This document shows, piece by piece, positions 24,484 to 35,318 of a stretch of DNA of 64,000 bases. The number at the start of each line of letters is the position of its first letter. Position 1 is the first letter of the stretch. The notes below the pieces were generated by a model, which was given only the letters and a program-made list of their open reading frames with translations, did no database searches and had not been told where the DNA came from. The position numbers and the translations under genes are program-made. This stretch comes from Phoronis australis. Lineage: Eukaryota; Phoronida; Phoronidae. The DNA lies in the NCBI GenBank assembly GCA_002633005.1, contig NMRA01000032.1, positions 1-64,000 on the forward strand, read 5' to 3'.

Positions 24484-25319
24484 TTGTCATTTTGTGCTTG
24501 ATTTTACTTTATTTCTGTTTTTGTTGATAAAGGAAGTTGTTACCTCCGAAAATTTCAAATTTCAGTTGATCCATTCTTGTTGTTTTATTTACCTATTTAT
24601 ATTCTTCATTTCATGAAACAATAGTATCCTTGGGAGGATCTGGATCGCCTTATTTAGTTTCAGATATATTTTCTACAGTATTTTTGACATATTCTTGAAG
24701 GAAATTCAGTACAAGCGAAAAAAAAAACGCTCAGATCGGAGTGACGACAAAGAGCGTCTTCACCGCGACGGGCGTAAGGTCGGGCGACGCCCAGGACAGG
24801 AAATGAAATTCAGAAATATTTTAATCTTATGAATCAATTATAAGTATATAGTCTACAGAATGTCACTTTTTGAAAGAGCTTTTTACTAATTTGCCTTTCA
24901 ACAGAGGACTCCTCGGTCCGGATGCACTCCACGGCAGTCAGGGGCACGAACCCCCTAGCTAACGGGACTCCTACCCGCAAGTAGAGAGAAAGAGACAGAC
25001 AGAGCCACACAGAGTGTGACAGGTTTATTAACATAAGTAATATTAGCTCATAATACAGTTTACAGAGTACAATAAAACAAACAAAAGCATGATCACAACC
25101 CGCAAAGTATATAGGCCATATGTGCGCAAGCCTACTGACCGGCGACTGATTTGAAGTAAATCTAATTACAATTCATTTACCAATGTCTAACATAACAATG
25201 GCAACTGACTAAAATCGTTACATTATCACACACGTAGTGAATTTCTATTTTTAGGCTTATTTTACAGCTGTGCTTTGCCGTCTTCGTTTGGGAAGAAATT
25301 CCATACCTTAGACAAAGAC

Positions 25320-25395
25320 ACTAACAAGACTATTCACCATGGCCGCCGCCATTATTGTGTCATGGACCGTGGCGACACCTAGCGGGTGAGTGTGG
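25320..25395 (-). repeat. Dispersed repeat (family J), copy 1, inverted
   Basis: In reverse complement it carries CACCCGCTAGGTGTCGCCACGG-TCCATGA and AATGGCGGC, matching 27430-27505 and 29090-29170. A GTGGCGACACCTA word also occurs in reverse near 33690. Confidence 0.55.
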
Positions 25396-25939
25396 GCCGA
25401 CGAAGTACGCAAGACATTGACTATGGCCGATCTTAGTTTGTCAAATTTAAAATTGTCAGTGAAGTGTCTTTGTTTAAAATATTGAAAACAAAAAACACGA
25501 GCACTGTAATGGAAAAATACACATGGCAAAATATAGAGTAAACCAAGAAAAAATTGGGCAGCAAAGGTAATATAAATTACGAGAAATACATCATAAGCAG
25601 GAGGCCGGAGACTCAGTAATAAGAGCTGAGCAGATGAAAGTAGGTTATTGGAGTATGTGCAGGTACCAAACCTGTAGGATTTTGTCCAGGGGGGTCAGGA
25701 ACTGCTGAAGAAGAGATAGGAGTGGGGGTTGTCCCTCAACCAATTGAAAGGTTGGGGGCAGAGATAGCTTTTTTCCACCAATATTCCAGGTGTTAATATC
25801 AATTAATTAACAATTAATTATGCAACCTTTCAACACACAAACTTTGTTTAAAAATAAAATGAAAAAATTAGTAGATCTTTCTTTCGAAAATTCACACCTT
25901 AAAGACGTTCTAGATTCAAGCAGTTTTGTCTGTGCCCAT

Positions 25940-26340
25940 TAACATGAAACTGTCCCAAATATCGACCCAACAGGGTCATATCTAGGATTTTTTAAAGGGG
26001 GAGGGTTGACCCCCCCCACCCTGGATCCGCCTGTACTCAACTGAGTTTGTAAATCTTTTAGGCATCTTTTTGTTTTTTGCTTACAGTTTTTATATTTTTC
26101 TATCATTTTATCTTTATTATGAGCTGCTCTTTTGACTTAAGACGTTTTATAATAATATAGCTAAAATCTGATCTCTTAATTCAGTCAAAACATTTAGGGA
26201 CTTAGTCCTTAAATTAGGCGCATTGCACGAAAAGATCCCTACTTATTCTCAATGATGTTGAGAATTCAATGTAAAAAAACTCCCCAAAACGTAGTAGTTT
26301 TAGGGAACAGTGGAGTCGCTATTTGGGACTGATTCACTGC
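25940..26340. mobile_element. MITE-like element copy 2, with a nested G/C-run element
   Basis: The left end ATGAAACTGTCCCAAAT (25945) and right end ATTTGGGACTGATTCA (26315) match the ends of 1318-1735, and the interior shares GGGACTTAGTCCTTAAAT and CCTACTTATT. At 25970-26032 a small element (CAGGGTCATATCTAGG ... CCTGGATCCGCCTG with complementary G and C runs) is inserted next to the left end. Confidence 0.6.
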
Positions 26341-26599
26341 ACCCCAAGCATCCGTGCCCGATGGTATCTGAAATAGGCAGCGAATTGGGGTGAATTGTGG
26401 TGAATGAAACTGGAGGCAAGAGGGGCAAGGGTTCCAAACCAGCAAGAGATGGAATTCCTGCCAGAAGTCCAGTAAACCTGCCTTGTATGCCCCTACAAAA
26501 CAGCCAAGATGCCTATTGAATACGCAATCCATTTCTGGTATTTTTACGATGCTTTCCAGCTCTCGCAAATCATTCACACCAGCAGTTAGTTCGGCAGGC

Positions 26600-27050
26600 C
26601 AACTTCAAAGTAAACAACACAACGACGCCTTATTCCCTGACTTGATGTTTTAAGACCCATGTCAAAACAAAAATCTAAACAAACGACATCGTCACTGGAG
26701 TGTAACAAGTTTCCAAGGTACTACACATACTGCCGAAGTGCTCACAGATGTATTGCTCAATGTGCCTTTAAAAGAACACTTCCTTCACCACTTCCTATGG
26801 CAAATAATCAAGTAGGTTACCAAACCATAAAAGTAATATCTATTATGCACTGAAGTCCATATCATGATCATATTATATAGATTATTGATCAACGACAGCC
26901 AGGATGTTGACTGTATGACAAGATTTAATTTAAATAAGTAACAGCAAATAAACAAAAATAAATAATAATAATAAATAATCAAGAATAGATATAAAAACAA
27001 ATATATGATAAAAAACAATAATAAAATTAGTAAATAATAGTAAATTTTAT
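26600..27050. other. No gene seen; AT-rich
   Basis: 26930-27040 is a low-complexity A/T stretch (AATAATAATAAATAAT type). Nothing coding is supported. Confidence 0.5.
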
Positions 27051-27054
27051 TTAT

Positions 27055-27545
27055 CTTTTAGATCTGAATGTATTAAGACTGCATAACGAAATGAAAAAAA
27101 TACAAGCATCAATGGGCATATAATATACTAATCAGTAGTTCTAAAAATCATGCAAACAATTTATGATAATTTTCTATATCAGCAATCAAATGCAGGAAAC
27201 AGTAAAGACATTAAGTTCAAATCACCCAGTCCATCACTGAATGACTGGCAACAGTTTCAAGCAGAAATATCCTGTTTCAAGCATGAACATCACCTATCTT
27301 AATCATTGAGGAAGCAAAAATGCTTTAGTCACGAATTTTCAATTAACTGTTGCTACAGCCGTAGGCAGTGCAAAAAGCACCATTGCTTTTTTACTGACGG
27401 GAGCCGTGATATCTTGCCACATTTGTTTATTGCACGCACACTCGCTAGACGTCTCTACGGTCCATGAAACAACAATGTCCGCCAGTGACTGTCCGATACG
27501 ATTTCGCTGGGTGGACTGTCTCCCTATCTACGGTCTCTGATGGTA
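27055..27545. repeat. Duplicated block, copy 1
   Basis: Diverged direct copy of 28425-29210, in the order GATCTGAATGTAT, ACATCACCTATCTT, GCAGTGC-like stretch, ATATCTTGCCACAT, and the family J block CGCTAGACGTCTCTACGGTCC. Copy 2 is longer in its middle. Confidence 0.5.
27430..27505 (+). repeat. Dispersed repeat (family J), copy 2
   Basis: GCACGCACACTCGCTAGACG, TCTACGGTCCATGAAACAAC, then AATGTCCGCCAGTG; matches 29090-29170. Confidence 0.6.
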
Positions 27546-27704
27546 GCACCAAAGATGCTGCAGTTACTGGCGCAATGCCTAATCCGACAGCACCACTGAC
27601 AATTCCCTCTACAGTTACATGCACAATAGGGACCGCTGGGTGCAGACTTTTCGGCATCCCCGCTTGACTTACTTTCTCATGCAAGTCCACAACTTTCTGA
27701 AATG
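27442..27704 (-). CDS. Candidate exon, unrecognised
   Basis: On the - strand a TTTGTATTCATACATTTCAG acceptor at 27705-27724 is followed by an open frame of about 85 codons (begins K-V-V-D-L-H-E-K, ends M-D-R-R-D-V and stop). No domain was recognised. The last 30 codons run into family J repeat sequence, so the frame may be chance. An internal GTAAGT 24 bases after the acceptor would instead give a microexon. Low confidence. Confidence 0.2.
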
Positions 27705-27724
27705 TATGAATACAAAAATACATT

Positions 27725-28425
27725 TAAGATATCTACACATATTAACTGCCTACAACTGTCTACTTGTCCACACCTACATTTTTAACAAACAGCCTGACTC
27801 AAGACTCATCCTCTGATTTTCAGCATATTTTTTAATCAAAGGGCTTTAAAAATCCCAAGAGTGATAAACCAAACAAGTACTTAAAATACCATTTCAAATC
27901 AATAAAAGTATACATCCAAGTCATAAAATCAAAAACAATAGAGTCCGCTTTTTTGTAACTATAGTAAGTAGAGAGGTGAACTTCAGGTAGCAATACAAAG
28001 GTATTACAAAACCATCAGGCATGGAGGATGAAATTGTGGTCATTATCAAGTATGCCCTCACCTAAGACCTTTACTAAAGCAGCACTGTACGGTGCTCAGC
28101 AGATGGGGTTGTTTCACTGGGCGTAGCTGTGATCTATTGGCTGGAAAAGTATCATTTACATTATAACAAATACAACAAGCAGGAAAAACATGTGGCATCA
28201 GCAATATTGTGTATGCAGCGTCACTCACTCTTTCCTATTAATGCAGCTAAGTAATCACCCTTCGGAGTAATGTTGCTTTGGAATAACGCCTGATTGATAT
28301 ATTTTTCAAGTAATGACCCTTCGGACTATAGGTCCTTCAAAGTAAAGACCTAAACCAATACAAGTCTACTGGACTAAGTTAACATCACAGCAATTCTCCT
28401 TAGTATTAAGATCCTCACATTTGCT
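27725..28425. other. No gene seen
   Basis: Non-coding, no repeat recognised except the words AAGTAATGACCCTTCGGA and AAGTAATCACCCTTCGGA (28251 and 28309), a short direct repeat. Confidence 0.4.
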
Positions 28426-29210
28426 GTTTATCACCTATCTCTTGGATCTGAATGTATAAACACAAAGTGAATTGAAGAAATGAAAGAAATTAGTTTAGAT
28501 CCAATCATAGAATAGAAACACAAGTTATCAGCAGGCCCTAAGTCATGAAGCACATGCAGGACAACTTCGTTTATTTTTTGAGAGGTGGGTCCCTCACTCA
28601 AAATTCATTTGAGAACCAGTTACTACCACTGAATAACGGGCGTAATTCATTGGGAGTAACTGGCTCTAAAATCAAGCACCCATCATCCCGGCCATGTATC
28701 TGATTACAACAATTTTGCTTTGAGTAATCAAATAAAAACCTTGAAACTTAAAGGTAAGACAAGTTCAAATCGCTCTGCCAACATCAATGGTTGACTGTCA
28801 GCATTTTCCCAAAAAGAATTCTTTGTATCACTCGTACATATCACCTGTCTTTGACTTTATGATTGGGGAGACGTGCAAGTTCCGATTTTGCAGCTGACTG
28901 TTGCTGCAGCGCTAAAGCACCTCTGATCCTCTTTTTAGGAACTGCAACTGCCACATCTTGTTTTGAAGTTACTTAACACAGCACCACCCTCAGAAGTATT
29001 AACTATGGTCTATATGAACTACATGATCAGATAAGATATCTTGTCTCTGTGACCACTGATAACGAGTATCAGCCATATCAGTTCCGTTTTTCGCACGCAC
29101 ACCCGCTAGACGTCTTTACGGTCCATGAACAAACAATGGCCGCCAGTGGCCGTCCAATAGGATTTCGCTAGGTGGAGCGTCTCCCTTTCTACGGTCTCTG
29201 CCTCAGACGT
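28425..29210. repeat. Duplicated block, copy 2
   Basis: Pairs with 27055-27545. On the - strand 28855-28966 stays open for 39 codons (Q-D-V-A-V-A-V-P-K-K-R ... K-V-K-D-R) up to a GTGATA that could be a weak donor. The same segment in copy 1 has stops. It may be a decayed exon duplicate; I do not call a gene. Confidence 0.45.
29090..29170 (+). repeat. Dispersed repeat (family J), copy 3
   Basis: GCACGCACACCCGCTAGACG, TTTACGGTCCATGAAC, AATGGCCGCCAGTGG. Confidence 0.6.
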
Positions 29211-29349
29211 GAAATAACTTCCCCTCAATTCCGCGCATTCCCAAAAGGGTCAGAGTGGGAAGAAATTTCACGGGGAAGAAATTTCACGCGACACCTGTCC
29301 TACGATTTCACAAAACTACAGGAATAAAATAGGGGTATAATCGGTTCCA

Positions 29350-29950
29350 ACAATTGGCATTCTTTCCGTGAGTGACCCCTTAAGAATACATCTATGTCAA
29401 TAAAAGCACGAATAGGGAGGTCACTTGAACTTTTCGGCCCCCTTCAAAACTGGGCTCCTGAACGATCTATATTTTCAAAAATCACAAAATGCGTAGCAAC
29501 TGAAGTTATCTGTCAGGTCATCAATTTATCTCAAGTGATATTCAATTTCAAAAAAAAGAAAGAAATAGAGCTACAGCTGTCTCTGTTATCCCTTGCCAGA
29601 GGGGCCTCTGGAAAAACAGAGTTTTGCATTCGCAAAATTGCCTTTTCGAATTTAAAATCCAATGTGCTCCGTAAAAGCTTCGCTTCAAAACTTTTCAAAA
29701 TACATTCAAGTATGAATGATTAAGTGCAGGTTTTCAAGTGCGTTTCGACGACCTATGCTGCAAAAACGGAGACGCTAACAACAATGTCCTGGAGCGGTAA
29801 ATCATTCACTGATACTGAGTTGTCATCCGTATTGGCACTACATGTAGTCACAGTTCTCTTTTCTCACTGTCCCCAAACCAGCCACACCTATGTGTGGTGG
29901 TACGGTTTGCCCCTGACTACGCTTGCATTTTTGGGGGTGGGAACGTGCCA
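29350..29950 (+). repeat. Partial outer arm of the foldback element
   Basis: Matches 7800-8130 (TATCCCTTGCCAGAGG.., TTTGCATTCGCAAA, ATGAATGATTAAGTGCAG) and then, past the point where that arm stops, the reverse complement of 2470-2650 (AACAACAATGTCCTGG, CACTGTCCCC, GGTACGGTTTG). It therefore shows the outer arm is longer than the 8150 end suggests. Confidence 0.6.
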
Positions 29951-30409
29951 CCCGAATCCACGATCGAGCTAAATGCTCCCAAAAGCGCCGGTGCGGGTTT
30001 TCCTGATGTTAGCAAAAGGATGGGTACCGACTTTACCCTATCCCCAAAGTCACCAATCACGTGGTTTATGTCGTGCAACTGTTGCTTTTGGTTACCCTAG
30101 TTAGGGACGGTGGCAATCTTTTCAGCAAGAGGGGTTTGAGTTATTTTCAATTCTATTCTTGTTTGGAAAATTATTGTATTCTAATTTTTTTTTCTCGCTC
30201 ACGGCAGTTTTATCAACATAACTGCCAAATAAGAGAAGATTACAACCTGAGGGCGTTCCTCGTGAGCCGCTGTTTCGGAATTCGGATCTCAACTACTATT
30301 CAAACTAGTGACAAATAATAACTTTGTAAGACACCTAACGACCAAAATGGAGCTCAGACTCTATTCGAAATGGGTTTTGGCATATAGATATCGCATCGCA
30401 ATTAGATTG

Positions 30410-30467
30410 CAATGGGGCTATTCGGAAAATCTACAATAACTAGAGGGCGTGCGTGTACTAGTGGTGA
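30410..30467 (+). promoter_or_regulatory. Paired block shared with 33518-33573
   Basis: CAATGGGGCTATTCGGA (30410-30426) and GTACTAGTGGTGAT (30454-30467) occur again, same order and almost same spacing, in reverse complement at 33573-33518. Each pair lies about 46 bases upstream of a candidate first exon, in the same orientation relative to transcription. It is either a shared promoter-proximal segment or a repeat. Confidence 0.4.
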
Positions 30468-30512
30468 TAGATTAACAGCCTCGATTTCGCGAGCCCTTTA
30501 AATACATGGTGA

Positions 30513-30598
30513 AATGGCTTGCAGCCGTGCCAACTGAATCTGAGATTGCGTAAAAAGGGTGCTTCTATGAGAGGAAGTAAGCAAGACCTCATACAAAG
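30513..30598 (+). CDS. SAP-like exon, partial
   Basis: Frame following an in-frame TGA, with the pattern L-R-K-K-G-A-S-M-R-G-S-K-Q-D-L-I-Q-R and then a GTAAGG donor. This matches the helix-loop-helix of SAP DNA-binding motifs (L-x-x-R-G-x-x-x-x-G-x-K-x-x-L-I-x-R). SAP motifs are often N-terminal in the animal proteins that end in a YqaJ-type exonuclease domain, and a decayed copy of that domain follows at 31688, so the two may belong to one former gene. No start codon was found in this frame; the true start may be in an upstream exon, or the copy is dead. The protein up to the donor is 28 codons plus two bases. Confidence 0.4.
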
Positions 30599-30599
30599 G

Positions 30600-31687
30600 T
30601 AAGGTTTGTGATTATTTTTCGATTATTCCATGATTATTCTACCGATGCCTGTTAACTGAGGCACTCGCCGATGTCGACTTAGCGGCAGTCAGTCGCCAGC
30701 CAGAGTCTGGTTAATCTTTATATATTGTGATCTGTGATACGATACTTGACGTAGCAATCGGGATCTTTTCGTACATCAAAGCATTATTATTGTTTGGAAT
30801 GATTTCTAAAAGTTTATCATCAATCAATGCTGAATGTTTATGCTGTCAACTCGATACAGGTTAATGAGTTAAGATTACAATCCAATCCCAATGGTAAAGG
30901 GTACGTGAGTGATAAATATCCATTGCATTAGACTATTTGTTTAATCCCTATCATATGTCTTTTGGCAATCTGTTACACGTTGAAATGGAAATCTATCACG
31001 TCAGTTTTCACGTAATCGTTGGTTTTTAGGTTTGAAGGCTTGTACCGTGCAGAGGAGATACGCTGTTTTGCTACTTGTATCAATTATAAAACCAGATATA
31101 TATTACATTTTCCGAATTCACAGTGACTGAATAGTCTTAACTCATGCCTTGAAATGTTGCAAGTCGTTATAAATTCAAATGACTGCCATTTTTGTGAAAA
31201 TTGCATTTTTGATGGTGCCTTACGATTTGTAATTACTCTTAAACAACAGAAAGATTATCCATCATTTTTAAATGACCCAAGTCTTCATATCTTCTATTAG
31301 AAGAAAAACGGTTCCCTCAACCTTAGGCTAGAAGTATGCTTGACAGACCCATGAACCTGTAATCTGAGTTTAAAATTGCTGAAAGTATCAAAATTAAAAA
31401 GGCTTGAAAATGGGTAACAAAGGTTTGAAGTTGTCTCAAAAAACTTGTATATTTTACAGACAAGTGATGCGTTTAAAGAATTGTTATGGCTAGGGATAAA
31501 AAATAAAGACACAGTTTTATGCAATACTCATTATATACACCCTTGGTTTCTGAAAATAGTAATTATTTACTTTTATGTGAAACTGTAGACCAATCACCAT
31601 ATATTTTTGAAAAACAGGGATAACATTTTTGATCCAATCTGGAGTACTTAATTATTCATATTTCAATATTTGTTCCAGGTTCAGTGA
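30600..31687. other. No exon recognised
   Basis: Between the SAP-like exon and the YqaJ-type remnant I see no further domain. A - strand frame at 31297-31524 has no support. Confidence 0.35.
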
Positions 31688-32221
31688 CATTTTAAGGCCA
31701 CTTCAAGCTGTATCATAGACAAGCTTTGTTACTCCGTTCTCTTCCCACAGCACTTCCACACACCAGCAGTGCTGCATGGCACAATGTGCAAGTCAGTGGC
31801 CCTGGAGAAATGTGAATCGCAGTACTAAGTTACCATAAGACAATGTGCCAGTGGAGTGTCTGTGTATCCAGACGAACTATATCTGACTGCTACACAAATA
31901 AGCCTTGTTGGTGAGGATGCCCTTTCATAGGCAATGAGTCATGTGTGGACAATAGCTTATTTCCTTTCCTGGAAGAAACATGAGGGACTGAAGCTAAAGA
32001 AGACCTAGTCACACTCTGGTCTAGTTCAGAGTCTGATTTTGGGCTCAAAACGATTCAAGTGATATGCTGCTGTGTTTACCTTCAAGGGTCTAATTGTGGA
32101 TGTTATTGAGGCTGAATGAGGTTACATGAAAGAAAGCCACGTGTTGAAACTGGACCTTTTTTACAAGCGCTTCTATAGGCCATTGAAACTAGAACCCAGT
32201 GAAATGAAAGCCAAAAGCTGA
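31688..32221 (+). pseudogene. Decayed YqaJ-type exonuclease/recombinase domain
   Basis: One frame keeps recognisable blocks in the family's order: a L-C-Y-S segment, H-T-P-A-V-x-H-G with V-A-L-E following, then S-G-V-S-V-Y-P-D-E-L-Y-L, L-V-G-E-D, K-L-K-K, V-F-T-F-K-G-L, and V-L-K-L-D-L-F-Y-K-R-F-Y. These follow the layout of YqaJ-like viral recombinase (alkaline-exonuclease fold) domains found in many invertebrate mobile or expanded genes. It is broken by in-frame stops at 31826, 31928, 32006, 32060 and 32117. The expected S-P-D-G box before L-V-G-E-D reads T-Q-I-S, so a catalytic acid is lost. Calling it a pseudogene is secure if the family assignment is right. Confidence 0.65.
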
Positions 32222-32481
32222 GTGACATTAAATTTTCCTTTCAGAAGAAAGGCTTTATACTATTGGTAAAAACTTTTCAATTTGGTACAGATTATGGGGA
32301 AATGACATTCAGTGACTGCATCGATTGTCTTATTGTATGTTTTCAATTGTAGCTAGCTGCTATGCACAAGATTCGAGAATAAACAATTATCAGTGTATTT
32401 AAAAACAAATGGCAAACTGAAAAAGCACAGAAAGAAACAATATTGCGAGGGAGTCCATAATCAGGCATATCAGGTGCTGAA

Positions 32482-32590
32482 TTACTGAATTACGTTCAAT
32501 TCTCTCAGGTTATTGCTGAAGGATTGCTTTTCACTTTGTCCAACGGTGAAATAGATGGTCAGGCGGTTGGTTTCAGTTGTTTTTTCTTGC
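32482..32590 (-). CDS. Candidate last exon of a small secreted-type gene
   Basis: On the - strand a CTATTCTGTTACAG acceptor is followed by 35 open codons (Q-E-K-T-T-E-T-N-R-L-T-I-Y-F-T-V-G ... N-V-I-Q) and TAA. Composition looks like coding sequence. The phase needed (2) does not match the phase-1 donor of the exon at 33236-33471, so either an exon between them is missed or they are separate genes. Family not recognised. Confidence 0.35.
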
Positions 32591-33235
32591 CTGTAACAGA
32601 ATAGAAATATTAGCAAATTGTAAAAGAAAAGACAAGACAAAACTACTTTTGTAAGGCAGAACATACTTGACATTTCATCTTCATGTTTATGTGTAGAAAC
32701 TAATAACCTTTGTACCCAAGTCTTATTTAATATCTGAATTAAAATATGTGAAACAGGCTAAAAGTGATTTAACAATGTGTATTTTTCATGACACTTAAAA
32801 TGTGCTTCTGATCTCAACAAGTAAAATTCATTCTAGGTGTCAATTTTTTTCCAATGCAATGTTACGACATTTACTGAATTAAGGCTTATTCATGTTAATT
32901 CGATAACTGAGCTGGTGGTCCTGGGGGTGGGGTCCACGATAAAATAAGGAAACTCACTCATCTAGAGAATTTTATTGGAAACAGCATAGTTTTGAAGAGA
33001 AACTGCTGTGAAAAAGTCACTCTTGACTTCTGTGCATCACGTACCATACACCTCTTATTTTGGGAGCACTCCCACCCAGGACAATATGAATATGTGCTGC
33101 TAGCCTACCCGGCATCGGGTGAGTTTCCAAAAAGAAACACTTAGTTCCACTCAATAAAACTGTTATTCAGTGGGGTAACTGGTGGGGATAACATCACCGA
33201 ACGATGTTGATAGAAACTGATTGCTAAAAACTTAC

Positions 33236-33471
33236 CAAGTAATGTTGTGTAGTCTCCGAATGGAACTGCATAGTCATAGACATAGAGCACACACGGGCGT
33301 TCAGCATCCACACACTTTTTGTCAGTTAGTTGACCCTGTTGACCGCAATTGTCCACGAATATAGTAACCTTAGGTCTTTTGGGAATTTCTGGCAACCTGT
33401 CGAAGACTTGCACCAGCGAAATTAGCAGTAATAAGGCTTAGCGCGACGACGTATTTTGATAAAAATTCCAT
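33236..33471 (-). CDS. Candidate first exon, secreted protein, with a frame break
   Basis: The ATG at 33471 (- strand) opens M-E-F-L-S-K-Y-V-V-A-L-S-L-I-T, a good signal-peptide start, but this frame stops after about 34 codons. A second frame overlapping it has L-L-L-L-I-S-L-V, then V-F-D-R-L-P-E-I-P, a stretch with V-T-I-F-V-D-N-C-G and three cysteines (D-N-C-G, K-K-C-V, R-P-C-V), ending at a strong GTAAGT donor. A single indel near 33430-33440 would join them, so this is a sequencing error, a pseudogene, or a start I have wrong. The C-G...C...P-C spacing is loosely like NPC2/ML-domain proteins, but I do not claim that. The exon ends in phase 1. Confidence 0.45.
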
Positions 33472-33517
33472 CTTTTACCAGTTGTTTACATGCAGACAGC
33501 CACGCATGCGCAATTTA

Positions 33518-33573
33518 ATCACCACTAGTACAGCAGCGACACCGCGAGGAGAATTCTCCGAATAGCCCCATTG
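33518..33573 (-). promoter_or_regulatory. Paired block upstream of the secreted-type exon
   Basis: Reverse complement holds CAATGGGGCTATTCGGA and GTACTAGTGGTGAT, the same pair as 30410-30467, ending 47 bases before the candidate ATG at 33471. Confidence 0.4.
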
Positions 33574-33741
33574 GAGTAATCGTCGCACCTCAGTCGAGAA
33601 AGGTCTTACGGCTGCCACGCTCAGTGCTGCATGTCGGGAAGTGAACGACACTAGTGTTCTATCGTAACCGTTAGGTGTCGCCACAAATATATATTCGGCA
33701 CCAGGTGGCACTCTCAAAACAGAAATAATAATGGCGCTCAA

Positions 33742-34660
33742 GTTGGATTCCGTTTCATTTATATACAGTGATGGGTAGTTTTTGCTCAGTTGGCGAACTA
33801 GTAAGGTGCGATTTGCATAATATTTTAATCACTCGAAAACTTTATGCTAAAAAGTGCTATGCTATTTTATTTTAAACCAGTATGTTGTTTTTCTTTGCAG
33901 TATTAATATACCATATTCATAATCGTCCATTGCTTTCCTGCACACTGTCACTGTCACTGGCCTCTGGCTCTAGGCTCAGGCCTCACTCACTCTCTCATAA
34001 TCACACATTCTAGTCAGAGTGATAGACAGTGGCCACCGTCTATAGTTGTACTACAGATGGTGTAGCTCCTATGGGAGCTTCATATGCTGGAAGCTTTTCG
34101 GCAAACTATGCCTCACGCTGACTAAAACATCAAAGTCATGTTGTTATAAATACCTTTTCCAATAGAGGGACAACTTAGGCTTAGGAGGCTGTCGATGTCT
34201 TTAATTCCTTCCAACTTCAACAGATACTCCCATTATCAAGCTTTTTCTTTGAGCAGCACTCCGTTCAGTTCCCAAAATTGGTAACTGGCCGTCTCTGCCT
34301 CTGGGCTCGCTGGGGAGATATGACTTCATATGAATCATACCACCTGCCGCGCGCAGTGTTAAAAATTACTAGTTTCCAATTTTTGGAATTGAACAAATGA
34401 CTGCTCGAAAAAAAACTTTGACAATGGGAATATTTGTTCGAGTTGGGAGGAATTAAATACATCAACAGCTTCTTAAGGTATCCCTCTTTGTGCAAAAGGT
34501 ATTTTATTTCAACCTGGCATAATTCACCAAAAAGCTTCTGGCGTATGAGGCTCCTGTAAGAGCTACACCCTCTGTAGTTCAACTAGAGATGGTGGTCACT
34601 GTCTAAAAGAGTGACAGACAATGAGACGCAGTAAGTTAGCCATGTTTTATCTAGATTCTT
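33742..34660. other. No gene seen
   Basis: Non-coding stretch; it could hold the 5' region of the CEP350-like gene, but no start exon was recognised. Confidence 0.35.
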
Positions 34661-34691
34661 TAAGTGCAAGATTTGACAAAGTGCAGTTATT

Positions 34692-34980
34692 ACAGGGCTC
34701 GACGCTATGAAAATCGCCAGGTCGCATTTTGCGACCAAGCCAAAATCCTAGGTCGCATTTTCAAAATTCAGCTCGCATTCATAAATTCCAGGTCGCGAAA
34801 ATTTCCTGCCATTTTTACGGACCAAAATTGGCTTTTACGTCATAAGAAAATGCCTAGATTATGCTCTTGCGACGTTAAATACTCAAAAATTTCATGTCGC
34901 AAAACTGAGTTCTTACAAGCATATCATGCATGCACCGCGTTACCATTCTTCACTGGCGCCATCCAGTGAAAGACCCTGGA
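34692..34980 (+). mobile_element. hAT-like left end, partial element
   Basis: CAGGGCTCGACGCTATG followed by repeated GGTCGCATTTT / GCGACC words (34712, 34751, 34793) has the CAGGG start and subterminal repeats usual for hAT-type ends. No matching right end was found before the single-N join at 35036. Confidence 0.4.
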
Positions 34981-35318
34981 GCGCAAGGCAGTTGCCGACG
35001 TGAAAGTTAAATCAGTGCTCTCTAACCGACACATGNCCAATCCCACTGCATCGTGTCTACCAACACGCAAGTTTCTTTTACAAACTTGTGCTATTTTCAC
35101 GCTTCCCTGGTGTCCTGCAGGAAAGTGAAAAGCGACAGCTTAGTCAAATACTGAGCTTTCATAACCACTGCAAATGTAGTGCTTCATCGTTCTTCTTTAT
35201 TATTTTGCAAACCATGGGTAAAACAAGCTGCATTATCATGACAACTTTTCATGGGGGATTCAACGGGGGATTCTTGCAGTGATTGGTTGTCCTGATTCTA
35301 TATAGCATGTATCATCCA

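Larger units (their letters stand above)
22935..25320. other. No gene seen
   Basis: Non-coding apart from short unsupported frames. The region around 24895-25025, read on the - strand, has a pyrimidine-rich stretch and the GGGGTTCGTGCCCC block, but I could not tie it to a known element. Confidence 0.35.

Noticed and set aside
26266-26577. 103-codon - strand frame
   Set aside because: Its end lies in MITE copy 2 and no family was recognised. It could be part of an unknown retroelement, but I cannot support it.
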